NCBI RefSeq assembly: GCF_002939705.1
Contig: NZ_MDCB01000006.1
Location: 124,898-188,897, forward strand
DNA: 64,000 bases
Source: Xanthomonas albilineans
Lineage (GTDB): Bacteria; Pseudomonadota; Gammaproteobacteria; Xanthomonadales; Xanthomonadaceae
Reading direction: 5' to 3'
The position numbers and the translations under genes were made by a program. Positions 18,125 to 28,094 of the stretch are shown here, in pieces; position 1 is the stretch's first letter, and the number at the start of each line of letters is the position of its first letter. Below the pieces are notes generated by a model, which was not told the DNA's origin, did not search any database, and saw only the letters and a list, made by a program, of their open reading frames with translations.

Positions 18125-20181
18125 CGTTCGTCCGGGATCTCGTCGGGGATCGGCGGCGGTGCCGACGGCAACGGCACTGCCGCGGCATCCACCTCGGCCT
18201 GACCGATCAGCACCGGGCGCTCGCCGACGGCCAGCGCGACCGCGTCGGCGGCGGCGCGCGAACGCGGATCTTCGGCATAGTAGAGCCGGCTGCCGAATGC
18301 GGTGGCGCCGCGCAGGCTGTCCAACGGTTCGATACCGGCAGGCAGGCGCCCGAGCAGCCAAGCATCGAATATCTTGCGCGCAATCGGCGCTGCGGTGCTG
18401 GCGCCGTAACCGCCGCCCTCCACCGCGATCGCCAGGGCGATGGTCGGATGGTCTGCCGGGGCAAAGCCCTCGAACAGCGAACGGTGGCGCAGGTGCATCG
18501 GCAGGTTGCGCGGATCCACCGCAGCCAGCCCCTTGCGGCTGACCACCTGTGCGGTACCGGTCTTGCCCGCCATCTGGTAGGGCGCACCGACGGTGATGGA
18601 ATAACCGCTACCGCCTGGGCGCATGGTGTCCATCATGCCTTCGCGCACCGCCTGTAGGTTGCCAGGATTGTCGCTGATCGGCTTGCCCGGCCCGATCGCT
18701 ATCGGCTTCCATGGCTGATCGAAGGCCGCACGCGTGGCCATCACCAGATGCGGCGTGCGCAACCGACCGTCGGCAATCCCGGCCACCCCACGCGCCAATT
18801 GCAGCGGCGTCACTTTCCAGTCGCCCTGGCCGATAGCGATGTTGACCGTATCACCCGGGTACCACGCTTCCTTGCGACTCTTCGCCTTGTAGGCCGGCGA
18901 CGGCACGATGCCACCGGTCTCGCCGATCAGGTCGATGCCGGTCGGACTGCCAAAACCATAGCGGCCCATGTAATGGTCGACCTTGGTAATGCCCATGTCG
19001 ACAGCCAGCTTGTAATAGTAGGTATTCACCGATTGCGCGATCGACTTGCGCAGGTCGGTCCAACCGTGCCCGCCCCGATGCGAGTCGCCCCAGCCACGGC
19101 TGACACCTGGCAGATAGAACATGCCGGTGGACAGGATCTTGTCCTCCGGGCGACGGGTACCGCTCTCCAGACCCGCTAGGCCCATGAACGGCTTGATCGT
19201 CGAACCAGGGGCCACGCCACCCAACACCAGCCGGTTGAATTGCGGCCGCGACGGATCGCTGTTGAGCGCCTGAAAATCCGCGTGAGAAATGCCGTTGACG
19301 AATAGATTCGGGTCGTAAGCCGGCAGACTGACCATCGCCAAGATCTCACCCGTCCGCGGATCGAGAGCAATCGCCGACCCCTGATAGTCTCCGAACGCGG
19401 CAACCATGGCGCGTTGCAGATCGGCGTCGATGGACAGGCGCAGATCGGCGCCGGACTGCGCAGGCACCCGGCCGACGGTACGAATCGCACGGCCCTGTAC
19501 GTTGGTCTCGACCTGTTCGTAACCGACCTGGCCGCGCAGTTGTTCCTCGTAATACCGCTCCAACCCCGATTTACCGATGTGAGTCAGTGCCGCATTGCCC
19601 TCCCCCAGCGTCTCCAGATCCTTCTCGTCGATACGACCGACGTAACCGATGACGTGCGCAAACAGGTCGCCATAGGGATAGTGGCGAGTCAGATACGGCT
19701 CCAACTCCACGCCCGGAAAGCGCCAGCGATCCACGGCGAAACGCGCCCGTTCCTCTTCGCTCACACGCAGTTTCAAGGTGATTGGACGGAAACTGCGGCT
19801 CGCCTTGCGCGCGGCCTGGAAGTGCTCGATGTCCTCGGGCGACAGTGCAATGACGTTGCCCAATGCGGCCAACAGCGCGTCCATGTCCGCCACCTTGTCC
19901 GGGGTCACGTCGAGCCGGAACGCGGGCAGGTTTTCGGCCAACAGGCGGCCGTTGCGGTCGTAGATCATGCCACGCCCAGGCACCACCGGCCGCGGCTTGA
20001 TCCGGTTGGCGTCCGAACGCGTGGCGTAGACATCGTGGTCCAGTACCTGAAGCTTGAAGTACCAACCGCCCAAGCCAAGCAATGCCAGCAACGCCCCCAG
20101 CAAACCCAGCGCCGCACGGCGCCGAAACTGCTCGGCCTCGGCATGCGGATTCTTTTGCGCGTGGCGCGTGTTCAGGGCCAT
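18121..20181 (-). CDS. mrdA: Penicillin-binding protein 2 (elongasome transpeptidase)
   Basis: The transpeptidase partner of RodA. A single N-terminal transmembrane helix (about residues 25-45) is followed by the pedestal domain and the transpeptidase domain. Active-site motifs are GSTIKPF (Ser nucleophile), QSVN and KTGTAQV. I chose MALNTRHAQ at 20181 for 686 aa; it begins one base before the end of mreD. The C-terminal tail is Pro-rich. Confidence 0.95.
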   Translation of the reverse strand: MALNTRHAQKNPHAEAEQFRRRAALGLLGALLALLGLGGWYFKLQVLDHDVYATRSDANRIKPRPVVPGRGMIYDRNGRLLAENLPAFRLDVTPDKVADMDALLAALGNVIALSPEDIEHFQAARKASRSFRPITLKLRVSEEERARFAVDRWRFPGVELEPYLTRHYPYGDLFAHVIGYVGRIDEKDLETLGEGNAALTHIGKSGLERYYEEQLRGQVGYEQVETNVQGRAIRTVGRVPAQSGADLRLSIDADLQRAMVAAFGDYQGSAIALDPRTGEILAMVSLPAYDPNLFVNGISHADFQALNSDPSRPQFNRLVLGGVAPGSTIKPFMGLAGLESGTRRPEDKILSTGMFYLPGVSRGWGDSHRGGHGWTDLRKSIAQSVNTYYYKLAVDMGITKVDHYMGRYGFGSPTGIDLIGETGGIVPSPAYKAKSRKEAWYPGDTVNIAIGQGDWKVTPLQLARGVAGIADGRLRTPHLVMATRAAFDQPWKPIAIGPGKPISDNPGNLQAVREGMMDTMRPGGSGYSITVGAPYQMAGKTGTAQVVSRKGLAAVDPRNLPMHLRHRSLFEGFAPADHPTIALAIAVEGGGYGASTAAPIARKIFDAWLLGRLPAGIEPLDSLRGATAFGSRLYYAEDPRSRAAADAVALAVGERPVLIGQAEVDAAAVPLPSAPPPIPDEIPDER

Positions 20182-20182
20182 G

Positions 20183-20668
20183 CTACTTGCCCCGACGGCC
20201 CAGCCGCAGCCTATCCAGCAGCACGAACAACGGCGTCCACAGCAGCATACCCAACAGCGGCGCCCACCAATAGCGCCACGGCAGAGTCGGCTCGCCGACC
20301 GACAAATGCACCGCCGCAGCAACGATGCGATCGTTGAGCAGCAACCCGCCGATCACCAGCGCCTGCTGAGACATCGGGAAGAAGCGAATACGCGCGCGGA
20401 ACCGCTGCAGGATGAAACTCAGGATCACCAGCCGCAAGGCCTGTTCGCCCAACACTCCACCGTACAGAAGATCGGTGAGTACCCCGACCACAAACGCAAA
20501 ACCAAGGCCGATCTTGTCCGGCGTCTCGATTACCCAATACGCCAGCACCAATGCCAGCCAGTATGGCCGCAGCGGCTGTACCGCCAGTGGCAGCGGCATC
20601 AGGCCCAGCAGCAGGGCCACGATCACGCTGACAGGCAGAACCCAGCCTCTGCTGCGTAGACGGCTCAT
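20183..20668 (-). CDS. mreD: Rod-shape protein MreD
   Basis: A 161-aa inner-membrane protein with five or six hydrophobic helices, sitting between mreC and mrdA as usual. The motif GVLTDLLYGGVLGEQALRL matches MreD. It overlaps mreC by 4 nt. It works with MreB, MreC, PBP2 and RodA in lateral wall synthesis. Confidence 0.9.
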   Translation of the reverse strand: MSRLRSRGWVLPVSVIVALLLGLMPLPLAVQPLRPYWLALVLAYWVIETPDKIGLGFAFVVGVLTDLLYGGVLGEQALRLVILSFILQRFRARIRFFPMSQQALVIGGLLLNDRIVAAAVHLSVGEPTLPWRYWWAPLLGMLLWTPLFVLLDRLRLGRRGK

Positions 20669-21828
20669 GGCGGCGGCTCCTGCTGCGCTGGCACTGCCGA
20701 GGGAATCTGAGTCGGATTCCGAACGCGGAGCACGGGGCGCGGAGCGTTGGTTGAGCCTGCGGACTGCGGGTTGGCCGTTGAGGACGGGGACGAAGCCGGG
20801 ACACGGGAGGAATCTGCTCGTGGAGCATTACTCCCCGAGACATGGGCCTGGGCCGCAACCTGGGTGCCAGACAGGGGCATACGGGCCGCAGCGGCGGCTT
20901 GGAAATCAGACGCATGCGTCGCTGGCGCCGCGACGCGCTCGGTGTTCTGCTGCTCAACCGGCACCGACGCACCTCCTGGCCTCGGCTTGTCGACGAGCCC
21001 CGGCTTCAGCAACAACACATCCCGCCCACGATCAAGCTTCGCCGCAGGCTTCAACTCACCGACCAGGAAGGCATGGGTGTCGTCGGGACGCAGCGTGGAG
21101 ATAGTACCGACCGGGAAACCGGCCGGAAAGCGACCGCCCAAGCCGGAAGTCACGATCTCATCGCCCACTTCGACCCCGGCACTGAGCGGGATGTCGCGCA
21201 ACTCCAGGCTCCCACCACGACCATAGGCGATCAGGCGCTCCCCATTGCGCGCCACCGTCACCGGCACCGCATGGTCCGGATCGGTCAACAGCAGGACGGT
21301 GGAATGCAGTGGCGTCACCGCGATTACCTGGCCCATCAGACCACCGGCGTCGATCACCGACTGACCGACACGCACGCCGTCACGGCTACCAGCGTCCAAT
21401 ACCAAGCGTTGCCGGGTCGGATCCAGATCGATATCCAGGATCGGCGCCAGTTGTACGTCCAGTCCACGGCGCTCGGCCACACCCAGCAACTCGCGCAACT
21501 GCGCGTTGTCCAATGCTGCGGTCTGCAAACGGGTCAGGCGCGCCTTGGCGATCAGCAATTGGTTACGCAGCGCACGATTCTCCCTAACCAACTGCGCATG
21601 ACTGGCGGCATTTTCCTGCACCTGTGTGCCCAGCCGCCCGGGCAGGCCGACCAATGCCCAGATCGGCTGCACCAGCACCGTCGCCTGACCTCGCAAACGG
21701 GCCAGCCAATCGACACGCGTGTCGAGTACGATCAACATCAGCGCCATCGCCAAATACGCCAACAAACGCGGCGTACTCGTGGATTCGCCAGGGCGGGCAG
21801 TGACGGGAGGACCGGCGTAAAGAGGCAC
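20665..21828 (-). CDS. mreC: Rod-shape protein MreC
   Basis: A periplasmic scaffold anchored by one N-terminal helix (about residues 23-43), followed by a coiled coil (60-105) and the beta domains (conserved LLTDPDHAVPVTVAR and GLGGRFPAGFPVG). The last 100 or so residues are a disordered Ala/Ser/Pro/Gln-rich tail, longer than in E. coli MreC. Total length 387 aa. Part of mreBCD; 186 nt separate it from mreB. Confidence 0.93.
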   Translation of the reverse strand: MPLYAGPPVTARPGESTSTPRLLAYLAMALMLIVLDTRVDWLARLRGQATVLVQPIWALVGLPGRLGTQVQENAASHAQLVRENRALRNQLLIAKARLTRLQTAALDNAQLRELLGVAERRGLDVQLAPILDIDLDPTRQRLVLDAGSRDGVRVGQSVIDAGGLMGQVIAVTPLHSTVLLLTDPDHAVPVTVARNGERLIAYGRGGSLELRDIPLSAGVEVGDEIVTSGLGGRFPAGFPVGTISTLRPDDTHAFLVGELKPAAKLDRGRDVLLLKPGLVDKPRPGGASVPVEQQNTERVAAPATHASDFQAAAAARMPLSGTQVAAQAHVSGSNAPRADSSRVPASSPSSTANPQSAGSTNAPRPVLRVRNPTQIPSAVPAQQEPPP

Positions 21829-22014
21829 GGATCAGAGCCGGAAGTCGGAAAAAAGAACATCGGAACAACACAACAAGCGGGCGCATCGCGGGCACGCGAC
21901 CCAGCCAGGATCAGGTGCGCAGACACACGAGGCAACAGGCGCCATCCCTGAGCGAACCCCCAGCCCATCCACGCAATACCACCGTCGCCGATCGCCCATT
22001 TCCGGCCTCGGCCA

Positions 22015-23184
<1,170 letters not shown>

Positions 23185-23318
23185 CTACTCGGCCCTTTTG
23201 GAGACCACGTCCTCGCGATGGTAGCCCTGCCCGGCCGCAGCCGTTACCCTTTGCGCCGGGGCGATGCCACGCCTCGCCCGTCTGAATACGGGTTCATCCC
23301 TTCGCCAAGGCCTGCCCG

Positions 23319-24251
23319 ATGTCCGTATTGATCTGTGGTTCTCTTGCTTTCGACACCATCATGGTGTTCCCGGACCAGTTCAAGAACCATATCCTGCCGG
23401 ACAAGGTGCATATCCTGAACGTCTCGTTCCTAGTGCCACGGATGCGCCGCGAGTTCGGCGGCTGCGCCGGCAACATCGCCTACAACCTGCATCTGCTCGG
23501 CGGCCAGCCGATCCCGATGGGCACGGTAGGCGAGGATTTCGGCCCCTATCGCGAACATTTCCAGTCGCTGGGCATCGACTTGTCTCAGGTCAAAGTGATC
23601 GACGGGCTGTTCACCCCACAGGCTTTCATCACCACCGACCACGACAACAACCAGATCACCGCCTTCCACCCAGGCGCGATGATGCGCAGCTACGAGAATC
23701 ACGTCAAAGACGTGCCCGGGGTAACCCTGGGCTTGGTCGGTCCGGACGGGCGCGAAGGCATGATCCAGAATGCAGAGGAGTTCGCCGCCAGCGGCATCCC
23801 CTTCGTCTTCGACCCAGGCCAGGCCATGCCACTGTTCAACGGCGCGGAACTGCGCACCTTCATCGAACAGTCCGACTACGTCGTGGTCAACGACTACGAG
23901 TCAAATCTACTGCAGGAGCGCACCGGCTGGAACGAGCGCGACATCGTCTCGCGCGTGCAAGCTTACATCGCCACACAAGGTCCGAAGGGTGCGTTGGTGC
24001 ATACGGCGGAGAAGACCTACGACATTCCGCCGGCACACGAACGCCGCGTGGTCGACCCGACTGGCTGCGGCGACGCCTTCCGCGCCGGCATGATCTTCGG
24101 CCTGCAACGCGGCTGCGACTGGCTGACCATCGGGCGTATGGGCAATCTGATGGGGGCCTTGAAAGTCGAGCACCACGGCACACAGAACCAGCGCTTCGAC
24201 TTCAACGACTTCAACGACCAATTCAAGCAGCAATTCGGCTACGCGCTGTAG
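23319..24251 (+). CDS. PfkB-family carbohydrate/nucleoside kinase
   Basis: A 310-aa kinase of the ribokinase/PfkB fold. The N-terminal glycine pair is in REFGGCAGNIAYNL. The second signature, with the anion hole and catalytic Asp, reads DPTGCGDAFRAG, where the usual Gly-Ala-Gly-Asp is Gly-Cys-Gly-Asp. Sequence style is close to proteins annotated as adenosine kinase in related bacteria, but the substrate cannot be fixed. It is divergent from mreB across a 257-nt region and stands alone. Confidence 0.85.
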   Translation: MSVLICGSLAFDTIMVFPDQFKNHILPDKVHILNVSFLVPRMRREFGGCAGNIAYNLHLLGGQPIPMGTVGEDFGPYREHFQSLGIDLSQVKVIDGLFTPQAFITTDHDNNQITAFHPGAMMRSYENHVKDVPGVTLGLVGPDGREGMIQNAEEFAASGIPFVFDPGQAMPLFNGAELRTFIEQSDYVVVNDYESNLLQERTGWNERDIVSRVQAYIATQGPKGALVHTAEKTYDIPPAHERRVVDPTGCGDAFRAGMIFGLQRGCDWLTIGRMGNLMGALKVEHHGTQNQRFDFNDFNDQFKQQFGYAL

Positions 24252-24345
24252 GGCCGACGTCAGCGATCATCTGCGCAAAGCTGCGGCATCAAGGCCGGCT
24301 TCACCCTGAACCGCCCCGAAAAGTTGGGAGGCTGTTTGGTTTGAG

Positions 24346-24561
24346 TCACGCCGCTTCGGCGTAACCGGCTTGTTGTCGATGGTAAGCCGCTTCGGCTTCT
24401 GCTAGCCGAATGTTCCCGATCGACCCCAGCAAACGTTTGTGGTTGTACCAGTCCACCCAATCGAGCGTGGCCAGTTCGACGTCCTGGCGGTTGCGCCATG
24501 AGCGCCGGTGAATCACCTCAGCCTTGTACAAGCCGTTGATCGTTCCGGCCAGCGCGTTGTA
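24346..24561 (-). pseudogene. IS3-family transposase OrfB, C-terminal fragment
   Basis: The frame reads NALAGTINGLYKAEVIHR, then WVDWYNHKRLLGSIG, the end of an integrase-type IS3 OrfB around its last catalytic Glu region. The usual ending QQAGYAEAA with stop is present, followed by the IS terminus. About 70 residues remain of roughly 280. It is cut at the conserved DNA(L)AE block. Confidence 0.8.
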
Positions 24562-24566
24562 CCACC

Positions 24567-24756
24567 GTGGAGAGCTTCTTCGGCCTGCTCAAACGCGAGC
24601 GGATCAGACAACGAGTCTATCCCAACCAAGGACACCGCACGGGCCGAGGTGTTCGACTATATCGAGATGTTTTACAACCCCAAACGCCGCCATGGTTCAA
24701 ATGGCGACATATCGCCTGTAGAGTTGGAGCGGCGCTACGCGCAACGAGGGCCATGA
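24567..24756 (+). pseudogene. IS3-family transposase OrfB, C-terminal fragment with frameshift
   Basis: VESFFGLLKRERIRQRVYP continues, after a single-base shift near 24621-24627, into KDTARAEVFDYIEMFYNPKR and VELERRYAQRGP. This is the C-terminal part of a second, different IS3 OrfB. The shift (one extra base in cccaaccaagg) and the missing N-terminus make it a pseudogene. Confidence 0.8.
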
Positions 24757-24873
24757 ATGTCTACGGAACACTGGGCGATTCATAGTAATAATGACCAGCG
24801 CCTTGCATTGACGCTGCGCACCCAAACAGTTGGCAAACAGGCCGTATCCCTTTCCAAATTGAAGGCGATCATC

Positions 24874-25287
24874 ATGACAACACATTCGACCATTCGTCAT
24901 TTCCGTAAAGCCGCGTTGTGCACTGTGTTCGCACTGACGGCAGGCGTCGCCGCATCGGCTAGCGCAGGCCAGGCCACGGCGGTGCCGACTTACACGCTAA
25001 ATTTTAACCCCGCCGTGAAAGCTATTTACATACAAAACGTTAATAACCATGGCGGATGGGCGTGCATCCAAGTGACCGCGCCGCCGCGGGATGGCACTGG
25101 TGGCTTCGGTGAAGTCCCAAACGGAGCAATGGTCCTATACGGCTTCACTTACAGCGCGCGTGGGATGAGTACGTCCAACTGCAGCGCCAATAGTGCTGTG
25201 GCCAATGTATTTCTGAGCAGTTATACTGTGAATAACACCAATGAAGTATATTTCAATATTAAAAACAATATCTACATCACCAATTAA
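24874..25287 (+). CDS. Small secreted protein of unknown function
   Basis: A 137-aa protein with a clear signal peptide: basic start (RHFRKAAL), hydrophobic core, cleavage around SASAG near residue 32. The mature part is about 105 aa, rich in Asn, Thr, Ser and aromatic residues, with only two Cys (in WACIQV and SNCSAN) that could form one disulfide. The GAAGG ribosome site lies 9 nt before the ATG. The mature region is more AT-rich than surrounding genes, and the gene stands directly after IS debris, suggesting recent acquisition. I do not recognise the family. Confidence 0.65.
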   Translation: MTTHSTIRHFRKAALCTVFALTAGVAASASAGQATAVPTYTLNFNPAVKAIYIQNVNNHGGWACIQVTAPPRDGTGGFGEVPNGAMVLYGFTYSARGMSTSNCSANSAVANVFLSSYTVNNTNEVYFNIKNNIYITN

Positions 25288-25314
25288 AATTCCAGCTAAC
25301 AACCGCTGATACGC

Positions 25315-25344
25315 GCGGCGGTCCATCCTGCCACGGACCGCCGC
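25315..25344. terminator. Hairpin between secreted-protein gene and recG
   Basis: A perfect 10-bp inverted repeat GCGGCGGTCC / GGACCGCCGC with a 10-nt loop lies between two convergent genes. No U-run follows on either side, so it is a weaker terminator candidate. Confidence 0.45.
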
Positions 25345-25439
25345 ATTGCCGATGTCGGCGGTGCCGCATAGGCGGCTATTCGGTGACGCGGAAGTTCGTA
25401 ACACGCTCTAGCCGAAAAATCCTGGTTCTGAGCCACCCA

Positions 25440-27587
25440 TCAAGCCGCCACGAACCGCACCGCGCCGCCGACCCAGCGTGCGACGATGCGGTCGGCCAGT
25501 GCAGGCGATGCGTCCAGCAACCGATCGGCCAACGCATGCACCCGCGGCAGCAATCCCGCGTCACGCGCAAGATCGGCCACGCGGAACGCCGCCAAGCCGG
25601 TCTGGCGCGTTCCCAGCAACTCGCCAGGGCCTCGCAATTCCAGGTCTTTTTCCGCGATCACGAAACCATCGTTGGTTTGACGCATGGTTTCCAACCGCTG
25701 CCGCGCCATCGCCGACAACGGTGCCTGGTACATCAGCACGCAACTGGAGACAGCCGCACCGCGTCCGACCCGGCCACGCAACTGGTGCAGTTGGGCCAAT
25801 CCCAGACGCTCGGCGTTCTCGATGATCATCAGCGAAGCGTTGGGCACGTCCACGCCGACCTCGATGACCGTGGTGGCGACGAGCAGGTCGATCTCGCCTT
25901 GTTTGAAGGCGCGCATCGCCGCCTGCTTTTCCGACGATTTCATACGCCCATGGGCCAGGCCCACGCGTAGCTCCGGCAATTGCGCCGACAGTGTCTCGAA
26001 GGTGGCCTGCGCGGCACTGGCCTCAAGCCGATTGCCGGCACCGGCCTGCGCGGATGTCTCGGCGTCCTCGGCATCCTCGATCAAAGTGCATACCCAATAC
26101 GCCTGACGCCCTTCGGCACAGGCCACGCGAATGCGTTGCACCAACTCGGGACGGCGCTCGGCATTGAGCACGATGGTCTGCACCGGCGTACGACCCGGCG
26201 GTAATTCATCGATCGCCGAGACATCCAGGTCGGCATAGGCGGCCATCGCCAACGTGCGCGGGATCGGCGTGGCGGTCATCACCAATTGGTGCGGTACGCC
26301 CGCGCCCGAGGCGCCCTTGTCGCGCAGCGCCAGACGCTGGTGCACGCCAAAGCGGTGCTGCTCGTCGACGATGGCCAGCGCCAGATCGTGGAATGTCACA
26401 GCCGCCTGCATCAAGGCATGCGTGCCGACCACCACCTGCGCCTCGCCCGAGGCGATCTGTGCCAACACCGTACTGCGCGCCTTGCCGGTGACCTTGCCGG
26501 CCAGCCAGGCGACGCGCACTCCCAGCGGCTCCAGCCACGTACGCAAGTTCGTCAGATGCTGCTCGGCAAGCAGTTCGGTCGGTGCCGCCAGCGCCGCCTG
26601 CTTGCCCTTGTCCACCGCTAGCATCGCGGCCAGCGCCGCGACCACGGTCTTGCCGCTGCCGACATCGCCCTGCACCAGCCGCAGCATCGGCGCCGGCCGC
26701 TCAAGATCGGCGCGAATTTGCGCGAACACCCGCAACTGCGCACCGGTCAGCTGGAACGGCAGCGACTGCTGCAGGCGCTTGACCAACCGTCCGCGACTGT
26801 GCAGCGACGGCGCCGGCTGCCGCTGCAAGGCAATCCGCTGGCGACGCAGGCTCAGGTGGTGCGCGAGCAACTCTTCCAACACCAGCCGCTGCTGCGCCGG
26901 ATGCAGACCAGCGGCCAGTGCGGCGAGATCGGCCTGCGGCGGTGGCCGGTGCGCGACCAGCAACGCGTGACGCAAGGACGGCAAGCCGAGTTCGGCCAGC
27001 AACACTGGCGGCAACAGTTCCAGCGACGCGTCTTCCGGCAAGCGATCCAGCGCCTGGCCGATCAGTCGGCGCAGGGTGGCCGGACCGACCCCTTCCACCA
27101 CCGGATATACCGGGTCCAGACGATCGCCCAGCGCCACCTCCTCGCCTTCGCCGAGGAACTGATAACTCGGATGCACGAACTCCAGCCCATGCTGGCCCGG
27201 CTTGGGCGTACCGAAAGCACGCAAGCGCGCACCGACCACGAACTGTGCCGCCTGCGCCGCGCGGAACTGGAAAAAGCGCAACACCAAGGTGCCATGCGAT
27301 GCATCGGCCACCGCGACACGCAGCATCGGCCGGTAGCGAAAACCCCGATCCACCGCCAGCACCCGCACATCGACCTGTGCGGGCATCCCTGGCTGCAGCG
27401 CGGCCACCGCCGTCAGCCGCGTGCGATCCTCATAGCGCAGCGGCAGGTGCAGCCACAGATCCTGCAACGTGGACAGACCACGCGCGGCGAATTTCTCCGC
27501 CAGTTTGGGACCGACGCCGGGCAGCGTCGTCAGCGGCGCCTCGCCGGCCGCCGACAGCGCCGGCGGCGGAACCTGCACCCGCGGCAC
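25440..27587 (-). CDS. recG: ATP-dependent DNA helicase RecG
   Basis: RecG reverses stalled replication forks and branch-migrates Holliday junctions. The 715-aa protein has an N-terminal wedge/OB domain (about residues 60-160), Walker A GDVGSGKT, motif II DEQH (with HRFGVHQR after it), MTATPIPRT and the C-terminal motif QLRGRVGRG. A GTG start at 27587 lies 9 nt after the ridA stop, so ridA and recG are one transcript. Confidence 0.96.
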   Translation of the reverse strand: MPRVQVPPPALSAAGEAPLTTLPGVGPKLAEKFAARGLSTLQDLWLHLPLRYEDRTRLTAVAALQPGMPAQVDVRVLAVDRGFRYRPMLRVAVADASHGTLVLRFFQFRAAQAAQFVVGARLRAFGTPKPGQHGLEFVHPSYQFLGEGEEVALGDRLDPVYPVVEGVGPATLRRLIGQALDRLPEDASLELLPPVLLAELGLPSLRHALLVAHRPPPQADLAALAAGLHPAQQRLVLEELLAHHLSLRRQRIALQRQPAPSLHSRGRLVKRLQQSLPFQLTGAQLRVFAQIRADLERPAPMLRLVQGDVGSGKTVVAALAAMLAVDKGKQAALAAPTELLAEQHLTNLRTWLEPLGVRVAWLAGKVTGKARSTVLAQIASGEAQVVVGTHALMQAAVTFHDLALAIVDEQHRFGVHQRLALRDKGASGAGVPHQLVMTATPIPRTLAMAAYADLDVSAIDELPPGRTPVQTIVLNAERRPELVQRIRVACAEGRQAYWVCTLIEDAEDAETSAQAGAGNRLEASAAQATFETLSAQLPELRVGLAHGRMKSSEKQAAMRAFKQGEIDLLVATTVIEVGVDVPNASLMIIENAERLGLAQLHQLRGRVGRGAAVSSCVLMYQAPLSAMARQRLETMRQTNDGFVIAEKDLELRGPGELLGTRQTGLAAFRVADLARDAGLLPRVHALADRLLDASPALADRIVARWVGGAVRFVAA

Positions 27588-27596
27588 GAGCGCTGG

Positions 27597-27986
27597 TCAG
27601 TCCAGCACCATCACCGCGTCCACCTCGAAGCCGGCACCTTTGGGCAGTGCCGAGACCTCGATGGTGGAACGTGCGGGAAACGGCGTCTGGAAGTAGTCCT
27701 GCATCACCGCATTGACCTGCGCAAACTGCGACAGATCGGTGAGATACAAGCCCAGGCGCACGATGCGCTCTAGCGAGCCGCCCGCCGCCTCGGCCACCGC
27801 CCGCAAGTTGTCGAACGCGCGCCGCGCCTGCGCCACGATGTCGCCGACGACGATCTCGCCCGTCGCCGGATCCAGCGGGATCTGCCCGGAAAAGTACACG
27901 GTATGACCAACGCGTACGGCCTGCGAATAGGGGCCAATGGCCGCCGGCGCACGGTCGGTCTGGATGATCTGGCGAGACATGTCCAC
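27597..27986 (-). CDS. ridA: RidA enamine/imine deaminase
   Basis: RidA hydrolyses reactive 2-aminoacrylate-type enamines made by PLP enzymes. The protein (about 127-129 aa) shows YSQAVRVGHTVYFSGQIPLD, the LGLYLTDLSQF block, and the substrate-binding Arg in PARSTIEV. Either Met of MDMSRQ could be the start. It lies between spoT and recG, the place taken by trmH in some enterobacteria. Confidence 0.93.
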   Translation of the reverse strand: MDMSRQIIQTDRAPAAIGPYSQAVRVGHTVYFSGQIPLDPATGEIVVGDIVAQARRAFDNLRAVAEAAGGSLERIVRLGLYLTDLSQFAQVNAVMQDYFQTPFPARSTIEVSALPKGAGFEVDAVMVLD

Positions 27987-28094
27987 TCCAAGGATGGGAA
28001 ATCTCCGCGTAGTTTAGCCGGGACGCGGGTCCTACGCCCCAAACGATACGCTTGCCACGCGCTCGCAGAAAATCCGTCTCCCCGCATCCCGAGC

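Larger units (their letters stand above)
24307..24756. mobile_element. Remnant of two IS3-family elements joined back to back
   Basis: A terminal repeat-like end (TGAACCGCCCCGAAAAG from 24307) is followed by the tail of an IS3 transposase gene on the - strand. At about 24561 this switches to the tail of a different IS3 transposase gene on the + strand. Neither has an N-terminus, so nothing here can transpose. Confidence 0.75.
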
